In this document: piece by piece, positions 1 to 6,560 of the stretch | Layout of the letters: every line of letters starts with the position of its first letter | Numbering within the stretch: position 1 is the first letter of the stretch | Assembly (NCBI GenBank): GCA_018830415.1 | Contig: JAHJSJ010000110.1 | Coordinates: 1 to 9,515 of the forward strand | Origin: Alphaproteobacteria bacterium | GTDB taxonomy: Bacteria; Pseudomonadota; Alphaproteobacteria; Sphingomonadales; Sphingomonadaceae | DNA: 9,515 bases | Direction: 5' to 3' | Translations under genes and position numbers: made by a program | The notes under the pieces: model-generated | Database searches by the model: none | Seen by the model: the letters and a program-made list of their open reading frames with translations, nothing else | Told to the model about the DNA's origin: nothing

Positions 1-101
1 TCAACCATCGGCGTTTGCTGGAGCCAATCGGCAACATCCCGCCCGCCGAAGCCGAACAACAATACTACGCCATGCTGGACGATACCGCCATGGCAGCATA
101 A
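1..101 (+). CDS. IS3-family transposase OrfB, C-terminal fragment
   Basis: Only the last 32 codons are inside the window; the 5' part is cut by the window edge. The frame starts at base 3 and ends with TAA at 99-101. The peptide begins NHRRLLEPIGNIPPAEAE and continues QQYYAMLDDTAMAA. The LEPIGNIPPAEAE-YY pattern is the well-known C-terminal signature of IS3-family OrfB integrases, just after the last catalytic glutamate region of the DDE domain. The protein would catalyse excision and insertion of the element together with the frameshifted OrfA. Whether the element is still active cannot be told, because the DDE core is not visible here. Confidence 0.88.
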   Translation, partial: NHRRLLEPIGNIPPAEAEQQYYAMLDDTAMAA

Positions 102-114
102 CTTAAACCAAATA

Positions 115-140
115 GCCTCCGGCAATCCCGGGGCGGTTCA
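115..140 (+). repeat. Right terminal inverted repeat of the IS3-family element
   Basis: The 26 bases between the transposase stop and the remnant gene end in CCCGGGGCGGTTCA. Their reverse complement, TGAACCGCCCCGGG, matches the usual outer end of many IS3-family elements. The left repeat is outside the window, so the match between the two ends cannot be tested here. This repeat sets the right boundary of the element at about position 140. Confidence 0.75.
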
Positions 141-319
141 GCCGCAAGGGAAAAGTGTCACACAAGCTGATCGAGACCGTCGGAAAGGACGCGTTTTTCA
201 ACCTCTTTGACGATGGTGTTGTGAAGAACTTGCCTTCGGTGTTTATGGCGATGAAGCAGCCCGAGATCCGCAATCTCACGCTTCAATGGGCTTGGTTAGC
301 CCTTAAGAACTTGCAATGA
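141..319 (+). pseudogene. Headless C-terminal gene remnant next to the IS end
   Basis: Directly after the IS end, a frame without a plausible start runs to TGA at 317-319. From codon GTG at 155 it reads VSHKLIETVGKDAFFNLF, then DDGVVKNLPSVFMAMKQPEI, and ends WAWLALKNLQ. Its composition looks protein-like (regular hydrophobic spacing, an aromatic-rich end) and it is less GC-rich than the genes to the right. The frame is blocked by TAG inside the IS end at 113-115, and the only ATGs are late. I do not recognise the family. The likely reading is the last 55-60 residues of a gene whose 5' part was separated by the insertion. It could also be chance reading in intergenic DNA. Confidence 0.45.
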
Positions 320-525
320 GACCCTAATCCGCGGTCGACAAGCATGCTAAGCGCAGATGAGGATATTTTGCGCCAGAAGGGCGGCGCAGGGACAAAGCGG
401 CGAGGATTTGCGACCGTTTTGATTGTGTCCGTAAGTGCTCAACGTAGGGTATCCACCGCGTGTTCTTGACGAAGACGGTGCGGAGAACCGCTGCGCTTGG
501 GGTGGGCCTTGCCCCCATCAACCAC
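320..525. other. About 200 bases with no supported gene between the remnant and glpX
   Basis: A 73-codon minus-strand frame (324-545) begins inside the glpX 3' end in another frame and has a basic, low-complexity composition. Overlapping plus-strand frames are of the same kind, and none has a convincing start signal. Reverse-complemented, 500-520 contains GGGG and CCCC blocks that could form a weak 3' hairpin for glpX, but there is no T-run. The stretch may be part of the insertion-disturbed region that starts at 1. I see no RNA gene or recognisable regulatory site in it. Confidence 0.5.
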
Positions 526-1554
526 TCAAGCAATCCGATGCTCACCCCGTATCCACCTCACCGTGCCCGAAGACGCGCGCATCACCACGCTTTCGGTGGT
601 CATATAGACCTCGCCCGTCAGGCGGCGGCGGCGCTTTACCCCGTCGAGCAGCGAGCCTGACGTCACCCCGGTCGCAGCGAAGATGCAGTCGCCCTTGGCC
701 AGATCCTCCAGCTTGTAGATGCGGTTCAGATCGGTGATCCCCCACTTCTTCGCGCGGGCTTTTTCATCATCGTTGCGGAATACCAGCCGCCCGTTGAACT
801 GCCCGCCGACGCAGCGCAGCGCGGCTGCCGCCAGCACCCCTTCGGGCGCGCCGCCCTGGCCCATATACATGTCGATCGTGGTGTCCTCATCGGTCACTGC
901 GATCACGCCTGCCACGTCGCCATCACCGATCAGCACCACGCCGCAGCCAAGCGCGCGCAGTTCCGCGATCAGTTCGCTATGGCGCGGACGGTCAAGCACG
1001 CAGACATTGATGTCGCGCGGCTTCACCCCCTTGGCCTCGGCCACCGCCATCACGTTTTCGGTCGCGGATTTGGCCAGATCGATGATGCCTTCGGGATAGC
1101 CGGGGCCAACCGCCAGCTTGTCCATATAGACGTCGGGCGCGTTGAGCAGGCAGCCCTTTTCCGCTGCCGCCAGCACCGCCAGCGCATTCGGCCCGGCCTT
1201 GGCGGTGATCGTGGTGCCTTCCAGCGGATCGAGCGCAATGTCGATCTGCGGCCCTTTGCCGATGCCGACCTTTTCGCCAATGAACAGCATCGGGGCTTCG
1301 TCCCGCTCGCCTTCGCCGATCACCACGGTGCCATCCATATAGAGATTGTCGAAAGCGCGGCGCATGGCTTCGACTGCGGCGGCATCGGCCGCCTTTTCAT
1401 CGCCGCGCCCGATCAATTGCGCCGCCGCAATCGCGGCCGCTTCGGTGACGCGCACCAGTTCGAGCACCAGCACGCGCTGGATGGCGTTGTCATCAGGGGC
1501 TTGCCCCATACCTTGATTGGCGGCGTTGCGGTCGGTAGTGGTTGACGAGTTCAT
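526..1554 (-). CDS. glpX: Class II fructose-1,6-bisphosphatase (GlpX)
   Basis: GlpX hydrolyses fructose 1,6-bisphosphate to fructose 6-phosphate plus phosphate, the irreversible cytoplasmic step of gluconeogenesis, using a divalent metal. The 342-residue product matches the family length. Visible motifs are GRGDEKAAD (49-57), IGEGERDEAPML (79-90), the metal-site motif DPLEGT (109-114, with D109 and E112), LDRPRH (187-192), and GQGGAPEGV (232-240, with E238 corresponding to the conserved catalytic-region glutamate). The ATG at 1554 is chosen because it is a standard start. A TTG at 1560, six bases upstream, is closer to an AAGG motif (5-base spacing, against 11 for the ATG), so the true start could be two codons earlier. 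The gene is divergent from the exported protein at 1619, and its downstream side borders IS-disturbed DNA. The C-terminus (GEHRIA) looks complete. Confidence 0.96.
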   Translation of the reverse strand: MNSSTTTDRNAANQGMGQAPDDNAIQRVLVLELVRVTEAAAIAAAQLIGRGDEKAADAAAVEAMRRAFDNLYMDGTVVIGEGERDEAPMLFIGEKVGIGKGPQIDIALDPLEGTTITAKAGPNALAVLAAAEKGCLLNAPDVYMDKLAVGPGYPEGIIDLAKSATENVMAVAEAKGVKPRDINVCVLDRPRHSELIAELRALGCGVVLIGDGDVAGVIAVTDEDTTIDMYMGQGGAPEGVLAAAALRCVGGQFNGRLVFRNDDEKARAKKWGITDLNRIYKLEDLAKGDCIFAATGVTSGSLLDGVKRRRRLTGEVYMTTESVVMRASSGTVRWIRGEHRIA

Positions 1555-1618
1555 GCGCAATTCAGCCTTTTATCGCTTTGGTTGCAAAAACCTTGGGAAT
1601 GCCCCCGCGCATAGGCTG

Positions 1619-2278
1619 ATGGAGACGGGTTTGTCGAGCAATGCCATTCCTGTCGCGCCGGGTTTCCGTAACGTCATGCTGTTTTTGGCCCTCTCAGCTG
1701 CGGCGCTGGTGATCAGCGATCCTGTGGCCGCACAGGATGACACCGCCGCGACACCGCCCGCCTCCGAAACGCCGCCACCACCTGCACCTACGCCACCGGC
1801 CCCACCGCCGCGCCCGCGCATCAATGTGCTGGTTACCGTGCCGCGCGGCGAGATCAATCAGGCGCAGGCGCTCGAATGCGAAGACCGCGCCGATGCGGGC
1901 ACGATCAGCGGCGAGATTGTGGTGTGCCGCCAGATCGCCGATGATGGCAGCAATTCCTTGAGCGGCAACCGCAAGAATGCGCAGAAACGCTATGCTGAAG
2001 AAACCGCGTTTGCGGATGTGCCGCGTGCGCCAGAGGCGTTCGGGATTCCCAACCACGGCAATTCCATCGGCTTTGGCTCTGTGCCGCCGCCCGCACTGAT
2101 GATCGATGTCACCGCGCTGCCCAAAGCTCCCGCCGGTTCCGATGCAGACCGGATCGCGCGCGGATTGCCGCCGCTGGATCAGGATCGCGAATTGTCCGAA
2201 GAAGAGGAAAAGGCCCGGCGCGAGGCCGCCGGGATCAAGACAGTGGTGCCGCCGCGGACGAAGAAGAAGGGCGGCTAG
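1619..2278 (+). CDS. Small exported proline-rich protein, unknown function
   Basis: I do not recognise a named function. Starting at ATG 1619 gives 219 residues. There is an arginine at 17, a hydrophobic core (about 19-33) and a likely signal-peptidase site after VAA or VAAQ near 38-39, so the product is probably periplasmic. A proline/alanine/threonine-rich linker follows (about 42-66). A short conserved-looking core then has two cysteines, 87 (ALECEDRAD) and 103 (GEIVVC), which could form a disulfide. The GEIVVC pattern resembles a motif of many uncharacterised sphingomonad exported proteins. The C-terminus is highly charged, ending TKKKGG. No strong ribosome-binding site is seen. ATG 1676 would also work (200 residues) but removes the positive charge before the hydrophobic core. 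The frame is open back to 1517, but that would overlap glpX. Confidence 0.75.
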   Translation: METGLSSNAIPVAPGFRNVMLFLALSAAALVISDPVAAQDDTAATPPASETPPPPAPTPPAPPPRPRINVLVTVPRGEINQAQALECEDRADAGTISGEIVVCRQIADDGSNSLSGNRKNAQKRYAEETAFADVPRAPEAFGIPNHGNSIGFGSVPPPALMIDVTALPKAPAGSDADRIARGLPPLDQDRELSEEEEKARREAAGIKTVVPPRTKKKGG

Positions 2279-2327
2279 GGCGGCAAACTTAATCAGCTCG
2301 ATGGGTTCAATGTGCAGTGACCTTGTG

Positions 2328-2345
2328 ATATTATGATCATGATAT
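2328..2345. promoter_or_regulatory. 18-bp near-palindrome upstream of lemA, possible operator
   Basis: ATATTATGATCATGATAT is an inverted repeat centred on GATC with a single mismatched pair. It lies directly upstream of, and overlaps by one base, the proposed -35 element of the lemA promoter, a usual place for a regulator to bind. The regulator is not identifiable. AT-rich palindromes can also occur by chance, so this is a candidate only. Confidence 0.4.
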
Positions 2346-2372
2346 TGCGGTATGAAACGCAGTTCGTATAAT
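2345..2372 (+). promoter_or_regulatory. Sigma70-type promoter of lemA
   Basis: A perfect -10 hexamer TATAAT lies at 2367-2372. It is preceded by TTGCGG at 2345-2350 with a 16-base spacer. Transcription would start near 2380 and give a leader of about 36 bases before the lemA ATG, including its strong ribosome-binding site. A perfect TATAAT is notable in such GC-rich DNA. Confidence 0.55.
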
Positions 2373-2415
2373 TTGAGATCGAAGATTGGTGGTTTTTGCA
2401 TAAGGGGGCTGGTTC

Positions 2416-3129
2416 ATGGAATTGCTGCTCATTATCTTTTTGATTGGCGGTGTCGGGTTCTGGGCAACAAAGCTGTACAATCGGCTGCGTATTCTCAGTG
2501 AGGCTGTCAAACGGTCGCAGTCCAACCTCGTCGGCGAATTGAAAAAACGCGCGACGCTGGCCAATCAGTTGATTGATGTCTGCAAAGGTTATGGCGATCA
2601 CGAAAAGCTGACGCATCTTACCGTCGCTAGCCAGAATCAGGATAGTGGCGACGCCCAGCAGATGGCCACCGCGACCAGTCGGGCCTTGGCCGGGATCAGC
2701 TATGTTGCTGAACGTTTTCCCGAACTGAAAGCGAACCAGACCTACAACACGCTGATGGGACAGCTTCAGACCATCGAGAACGATCTTCAGGCCAAGCGCG
2801 AAGCATTGAATGCAGAGGTCGAACGCTACAATGGATACCGCGCAAGCATGCCCGCAGTGCTGGTTGCCCAACAGCTTGGCTTCCCCGAAGCCTCCTATTT
2901 CTCGAGCGATGAGGAAGGGCTTGAGGCAGGTGCTAATTTCCGAACTGACGATGGCGAATTGTTGCGCGCCCAGTTTGCCCGCATCGGCAAAGGCGTGGGT
3001 GAGGCCACAAAGCAAATTGGCAATGCCGCTGGGTCTGCGATGAAACAAGCGCAGGCGAGCCTGGCCAAACCGGCTGACCCCGAACCGCAGCCAGAATCCG
3101 AAATTGAAAAGGACCGGCCCACGCAATAG
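2416..3129 (+). CDS. lemA: LemA family membrane-anchored protein
   Basis: The 237-residue product fits the LemA family: one N-terminal membrane segment (about residues 2-18, ELLLIIFLIGGVGFWA) followed by a long helical, probably periplasmic domain. Family signatures are YNRL (21-24), LKKRATLANQLIDVCKGYGDHE (42-63), a later ERFPELKANQTYNTL segment, RYNGYRASMP, and QLGFPEASYF near the end of the domain. The C-terminal tail is rich in Ala, Pro and Glu and probably disordered. No lipobox is seen. AAGGGGG at 2402-2408 sits 7 bases before the ATG and fixes the start. The biochemical role of LemA proteins is poorly defined; they are often linked to envelope functions. The usual partners (TPM-domain or M48 peptidase genes) are absent here. 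The gene is less GC-rich than glpX or hom, hinting at separate acquisition, and is convergent with hom with only 22 bases between stops. Confidence 0.92.
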   Translation: MELLLIIFLIGGVGFWATKLYNRLRILSEAVKRSQSNLVGELKKRATLANQLIDVCKGYGDHEKLTHLTVASQNQDSGDAQQMATATSRALAGISYVAERFPELKANQTYNTLMGQLQTIENDLQAKREALNAEVERYNGYRASMPAVLVAQQLGFPEASYFSSDEEGLEAGANFRTDDGELLRAQFARIGKGVGEATKQIGNAAGSAMKQAQASLAKPADPEPQPESEIEKDRPTQ

Positions 3130-3151
3130 CGGATCAGCCGCGCTCAGGCCT

Positions 3152-4492
3152 CTAAAGCGGCAAAATCGGCAGCACCAGCGGTTCGCCGGTCAGGCTGTCC
3201 GATCCTTCGAGCAGCGCGAGCGCGGCGGACACATTGGCTTCCTGCCCCTCGTGCGTGACCATCGCCACCATCACCTCACCCGCATCATGGCCGCGGCCCT
3301 GCTGGATCAGGCTTTCGATCGAGACATCGCCGTCGCGCATCGCGGCGGTGATTTCGGCCAGCACGCCGGGGCGGTCTTTGACCATGAAGCGCAGATAGGT
3401 GCGTTCGGTGCGGTGGCCGGGTTCGGCAGGCGGCATGGCGGCAAGCTGCGCCACAGGAATCGAAAACGGCGCGCCCACTTCGTCGCGGGCGATGTCGATC
3501 AGATCAGCCGCCACCGCGCTCGCGGTCGGGCCGTCGCCCGCGCCTGCGCCCTGAAACAGCAGGCGACCGGAAAAATTGCCCTCAGCCACCACCGCGTTGG
3601 TCGCGCCGTCGACCGCGCTCAGGGGGTGGCCCTTGGCGACGAGGCACGGGCGCACGCGCTGCAGCAGGCGCGGGCCTGCGGGGGTTTCTTCGACATCGGC
3701 CTCGCCAATCAACCGGATGACGAAACCGAGCGCATCGGCCTGCGCAATGTCGGCGGCGCGCACCTGCGTGATGCCATTGACCCGCACCCCGGCAAAATCG
3801 ATCCGCGTGCCAAACCCGATCGCCGCGAGAATCGCCAGCTTGTGCGCCGCATCCACGCCCTCGATATCGAAGGCCGGATCAGCCTCGGCAAAGCCAAGCC
3901 GCTGCGCGTCGGCCAGCACGTCAGCGAAATCCGCCCCCGTGCGCTCCATGGTCGACAGGATATAATTGCAGGTGCCGTTGAGGATGCCGTAAACCTTGGC
4001 CAGCACATTGGCCGATGTGCCTTCGCGCAGGCCTTTGATCACGGGAATGCCGCCGCCCACCGCGGCTTCGAATTTGAGCGGAACGCCCGCCGCCTCGGCA
4101 AGCTGCGCCAATTCCAGCCCGTGATGCGCCACCATCGCCTTGTTGGCGGTGACGAGGCCTTTGCCCCCCGTCAACGCCGCGCGCGAGAGGGCGAGCGCCG
4201 GGCCATCCGATCCGCCGACCAGTTCCACCACCACGTCAATATCATCGCGTCGCGCCAGCGCGGTCATGTCGTCTTCCCACGCAAAGCGGGCGATATCCAC
4301 TCCGCGATCCTTGCTCCGGTCACGCGCGCTGACCGCCACCACCTCGATGGGGCGCCCCGCGCGCGCCGCGATCAGCGTGGCGTTGGTATCGAGCAGCCGG
4401 ATAACGCCCGCGCCCACTGTGCCGAGCCCGGCGATGGCAATGCGCAAAGGCTTGGGTTGCGGGGCAGCGGTATCGGGCAAGCGGTCCTCCAT
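3152..4492 (-). CDS. hom: Homoserine dehydrogenase
   Basis: Homoserine dehydrogenase reduces aspartate semialdehyde to homoserine with NAD(P)H, the branch point towards threonine, methionine and isoleucine, in the cytoplasm. The 446-residue product has the full monofunctional architecture. There is a Rossmann domain with GLGTVG (22-27) and TANK (115-118). The catalytic domain carries FEAAVGGGIPVI (141-152), GILNGTCNYIL (169-179) and GFAEADPAFDIEGVDAAHKLAI (200-221), which contains the catalytic-type D214 and K218. A C-terminal ACT domain (about 365-440, VKDRPGVLAEI) suggests allosteric control by an amino acid such as threonine. There is no fused aspartate kinase. The start is uncertain: ATG 4492 has a weak upstream site, while GGAGG lies inside the first codons, 5 bases ahead of an in-frame TTG at 4480. 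The gene is preceded on the same strand by the exported protein at 4559, 66 bases away. Confidence 0.96.
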   Translation of the reverse strand: MEDRLPDTAAPQPKPLRIAIAGLGTVGAGVIRLLDTNATLIAARAGRPIEVVAVSARDRSKDRGVDIARFAWEDDMTALARRDDIDVVVELVGGSDGPALALSRAALTGGKGLVTANKAMVAHHGLELAQLAEAAGVPLKFEAAVGGGIPVIKGLREGTSANVLAKVYGILNGTCNYILSTMERTGADFADVLADAQRLGFAEADPAFDIEGVDAAHKLAILAAIGFGTRIDFAGVRVNGITQVRAADIAQADALGFVIRLIGEADVEETPAGPRLLQRVRPCLVAKGHPLSAVDGATNAVVAEGNFSGRLLFQGAGAGDGPTASAVAADLIDIARDEVGAPFSIPVAQLAAMPPAEPGHRTERTYLRFMVKDRPGVLAEITAAMRDGDVSIESLIQQGRGHDAGEVMVAMVTHEGQEANVSAALALLEGSDSLTGEPLVLPILPL

Positions 4493-4558
4493 GATTAACC
4501 GGAAACGCCGCTTAACCTGCGTCCGCGCGCGGTCAAGCCGCGAGGTGTCCGGGACGGC

Positions 4559-5443
4559 TCAGGTAATCCGCCGCTCGCAGGCTCCAAGCTGGCTGATGAC
4601 AAAGGCATAATCCGCCGCCGCAAGCCGTCGTTCGGCTGGATCCCGCGCAAGGTTGGTGCTGCTCGGCAATTGCGCAGGCAGGGCGCAGGCGAGGCGATAC
4701 CAGCGCAGTGTTTCAGGCGCGGGCGGGCGTGCCGCCGTATCGATGATTTCGCCCCAAGACACGCCCCACTGCACCTGCTGGCCCGGACGGCGCAGGATGG
4801 TGAGCGATACCGGCGAGCGGCTTTCCGTGGCGAGGAAGATCTGCGTCTCCGATTCGCCGGTCAGGGTGCCTGCCACCGCCAGTGCATCGCTGATCCCGGT
4901 GATTCGCGGGACTGGATCGGCAGCGTAAAGCTCAGTCAGGATCGGGCGCAGCCGGGCCTCCAGTTCGGGCGTGTAGTCCAACTGCGCCTGCGGGCCGACC
5001 AGCCGCACTTCGCCTGGCCGACCCGGCACCGGGTCGGCAAACAGCACCATTTCGCGGTTCTTGAGCTTGGGCACCTTGCCCTTCGCGTCCAGCGGCACGT
5101 CGACCAGATAGGCCAGCGCCGAGCCTGCACCGCTGCGTCCGGCGATCACTGCCAGCGTGTTTGCTTCGATAAAAAGCCGCGCGAATCCCGGTGCCAAACC
5201 GGGCGCACGTTCGGGCTTGAGCGTGGTCTGGCGGCGAATCTGGACGCGAATAACCAGGTCAGCCGCGTCCGAAAGTGTCGCCAGATCGGCATAAGTCGGA
5301 CTATTTATTGCTGTTGGCGCAACCGCGCTTGCACCCTGTGCATGGGCCGCGCCGGGCACCATCGCAAGGCCGGCTGCGGCCCAAGCAAATATCCCTAGAG
5401 GTCTGAAAAATTGCGTTAAATTACCGTTAACATAGTGGTTCAT
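4559..5443 (-). CDS. Exported protein of unknown function
   Basis: I do not recognise this family. From ATG 5443 the product has 294 residues with a clear signal peptide: arginine 14, a hydrophobic core (about 16-29) and an AHA cleavage site after residue 35, so it should be periplasmic or secreted. The mature part is a mixed alpha/beta-looking sequence. It includes a LVIRVQIRRQTTL strand-like segment, a PLDAKGKVPKLKNREMVLFAD segment and a conserved-looking WGVSWGEIID motif. There are two cysteines (253 and 289), possibly paired. The frame is open to 5710, but the first 90 codons are basic, cysteine-rich and not protein-like. GGATG 5 bases before ATG 5443 favours that start, and ATG 5455 is the alternative. 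A TAGAAT-like -10 (5475-5480, minus strand) could be its promoter. It may be co-transcribed with hom; what links them is unknown. Confidence 0.8.
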   Translation of the reverse strand: MNHYVNGNLTQFFRPLGIFAWAAAGLAMVPGAAHAQGASAVAPTAINSPTYADLATLSDAADLVIRVQIRRQTTLKPERAPGLAPGFARLFIEANTLAVIAGRSGAGSALAYLVDVPLDAKGKVPKLKNREMVLFADPVPGRPGEVRLVGPQAQLDYTPELEARLRPILTELYAADPVPRITGISDALAVAGTLTGESETQIFLATESRSPVSLTILRRPGQQVQWGVSWGEIIDTAARPPAPETLRWYRLACALPAQLPSSTNLARDPAERRLAAADYAFVISQLGACERRIT

Positions 5444-5621
5444 GGTGGCATCCATTGATCGGCTTTGAACCTGCATTCTAGCAGTCCCGATTGGACATTG
5501 CTTGCAGTGAATTGGTGCTGAACCGCAAAAGCGTTTGATCGACTGGGGGATGCTCGTTAAAGCCCTGAGTGCTGACCATGTGGGACTGGGGACATTGCCA
5601 CACGGACAGCTCAGGTTGCGC

Positions 5622-5670
5622 TTTGGGCGATTGCGTTCAGGGCGTGCCAGCCGGGAGGGGTTTGGGCGAT
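5622..5670 (+). repeat. Repeated TTTGGGCGAT motif in the tonB leader
   Basis: The exact 10-mer TTTGGGCGAT occurs at 5622-5631 and again at 5661-5670, 39 bases apart. In both copies a GCG triplet follows (with one extra T in the first copy). The first copy also lies in an imperfect 15-bp tandem pair: TTGCGCTTTGGGCGA (5616-5630) and TTGCGTTCAGGGCGT (5631-5645), which agree at 11 of 15 positions. These could be half-sites for a regulator of tonB, but chance similarity in GC-rich DNA is possible. Confidence 0.3.
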
Positions 5671-5771
5671 GCGCGAAATTGGCGTTTGCTCTTTCTGTTA
5701 CTTCCGGCATGGGAGGGCCAAAATAATCGGGATCTGCTCACTGGCCTGATTGGCCGGAGGGTGGGGAGTGT

Positions 5772-5789
5772 GCCGATCGCATGATCGGC
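5772..5789 (+). promoter_or_regulatory. Hairpin just upstream of the tonB ribosome-binding site
   Basis: GCCGATC (5772-5778) and GATCGGC (5783-5789) form a perfect 7-bp stem with a four-base loop GCAT. The stem ends nine bases before the GGAGAG ribosome-binding site of tonB. It could be an operator in DNA, or a stem in the mRNA leader that affects translation or stability. No T-run follows, so it is not an intrinsic terminator. Confidence 0.4.
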
Positions 5790-5813
5790 GAGTAATTGGA
5801 GAGAAAGCGCTGG

Positions 5814-6482
5814 ATGTCCTACGCTGACCAACAACAAGGATTGACCGGCCCCAAGCTTGTCGCAATGATAATCGCGCTTTCGATTGTCGGCGGCGTCGGG
5901 GCGGGAATGGTCATTTATCTTGCCGTCGACGCCGTCAAGGAGGTGATCGAACGGGTCACCACCGTGAACGTTGAGGAAGAGCCGCCGCCACCGGACGAGC
6001 CACCGCCGCCCGAAGATATTCCGGAACCGACGTCGCCGCCGCCACCTGTGGCACCGCCGCCGATGATCAATATTGCGCCGAATCCGCCGCAGATTGAAAC
6101 GATACCGATTCCGCCGCCGCCGCAGCCGACAAACGTCCGGCCAAGCGTGGTAGAGGCGCCTCCGGGGCCGCCGGCCCCGCCGTCGAAAGCGCGCGGTGCC
6201 CGCACCAAGAACGAACGTAGCTGGGCTGCCCGCATTCAGGAAAACTACCCGCCCCGCGCCTTGCGGGAAGAGGTTGAAGGCACTGTGGGTGTGCGTGTGA
6301 CTGTCACGGTTGAAGGTCGGGCAACCGGATGTTCGGTGACCGCGTCAAGCGGGTCGAGCATTCTGGATCAGGCCGCCTGCACCGGGATGGAGCGTTATGC
6401 GCGCTTCGAACCGGCGCTGAATGATGCCGGCAACCCGACCACGGGCAGCTATTCGACTCGCATTACCTATCGTTTGAACTGA
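5814..6482 (+). CDS. tonB: Energy transducer TonB
   Basis: TonB links the inner-membrane proton channel ExbB-ExbD to outer-membrane TonB-dependent transporters, which import iron complexes, vitamins and glycans. The 222-residue product is close to the E. coli length. It has a short cytoplasmic end, one membrane segment (about 15-37), a proline-rich periplasm-spanning linker (about 54-124, with EEEPPPPDEPPPPEDIPEP) and a C-terminal TonB domain (about 138-222). That domain includes YPPRALREEVEGTVGVRVTV, SSILDQAAC and YARFEPA. Cysteines 173 and 189 in it could pair. The ATG at 5814 is chosen because GGAGAG (5798-5803) precedes it by 10 bases; the frame also has a TTG at 5796, which would overlap that site. 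tonB is the first gene of the tonB-exbB-exbD-exbD cluster, 78 bases before exbB. Which transporters it serves cannot be told from the window. Confidence 0.95.
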   Translation: MSYADQQQGLTGPKLVAMIIALSIVGGVGAGMVIYLAVDAVKEVIERVTTVNVEEEPPPPDEPPPPEDIPEPTSPPPPVAPPPMINIAPNPPQIETIPIPPPPQPTNVRPSVVEAPPGPPAPPSKARGARTKNERSWAARIQENYPPRALREEVEGTVGVRVTVTVEGRATGCSVTASSGSSILDQAACTGMERYARFEPALNDAGNPTTGSYSTRITYRLN

Positions 6483-6560
6483 CGGACAATTCGGCTGGCG
6501 GCCCTGTGACTATCTGCGCCGCTTGCCACTGGAACAATTCTTTCAAGAGGACTTTTCGCA

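Larger units (their letters stand above)
1..140 (+). mobile_element. Right end of an IS3-family insertion sequence (partial)
   Basis: This is the 3' end of an insertion sequence whose left part lies outside the window. It holds the C-terminal codons of an IS3-type OrfB transposase, a short untranslated tail and a terminal sequence ending in GGTTCA. Read inward from its end, that sequence begins TGAACCGCCCCGGG, a typical IS3-family terminal inverted repeat. The element end is placed at 140 from this motif. The three bases after it (GCC) could be one copy of a target duplication, but the other copy would be off the left edge. Family assignment is from recognition, not from a search. Confidence 0.85.
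5444..5813. other. 370-base divergent intergenic region / tonB leader
   Basis: This gap separates the leftward exported-protein gene from rightward tonB. Short frames in it lack start signals and are rejected. I see no convincing strong promoter for tonB; a weak candidate is TTGATC (5535-5540), a 17-base spacer, then TAAAGC (5558-5563). The region also holds a repeated TTTGGGCGAT motif and a hairpin just before the tonB ribosome-binding site, listed separately. No Fur-like palindrome stood out by eye, although iron control would be expected for a Ton system. Confidence 0.5.

Noticed and set aside
1517..1618. N-terminal extension of the proline-rich exported protein
   Set aside because: It would overlap the start of divergent glpX and bury the signal peptide far from the N-terminus.
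2293..3126. Long minus-strand frame (277 codons) opposite lemA
   Set aside because: It is antisense to lemA, which has family motifs, a strong ribosome-binding site and a promoter; the antisense product shows no recognisable features.
3104..4498. Plus-strand frame of 464 codons
   Set aside because: Exact shadow of hom in GC-rich DNA; the product is His/Arg/Ala-rich, typical of an antisense frame.
5444..5710. N-terminal extension of the exported protein to 383 residues
   Set aside because: The added 89-90 residues would place the signal peptide internally and are basic and cysteine-rich; ATG 5443 with GGATG gives a normal exported protein.
5535..5784. Short plus-strand frames in the tonB leader
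   Set aside because: No ribosome-binding site, Arg/Gly-rich composition and mutual overlap; better explained as non-coding leader.
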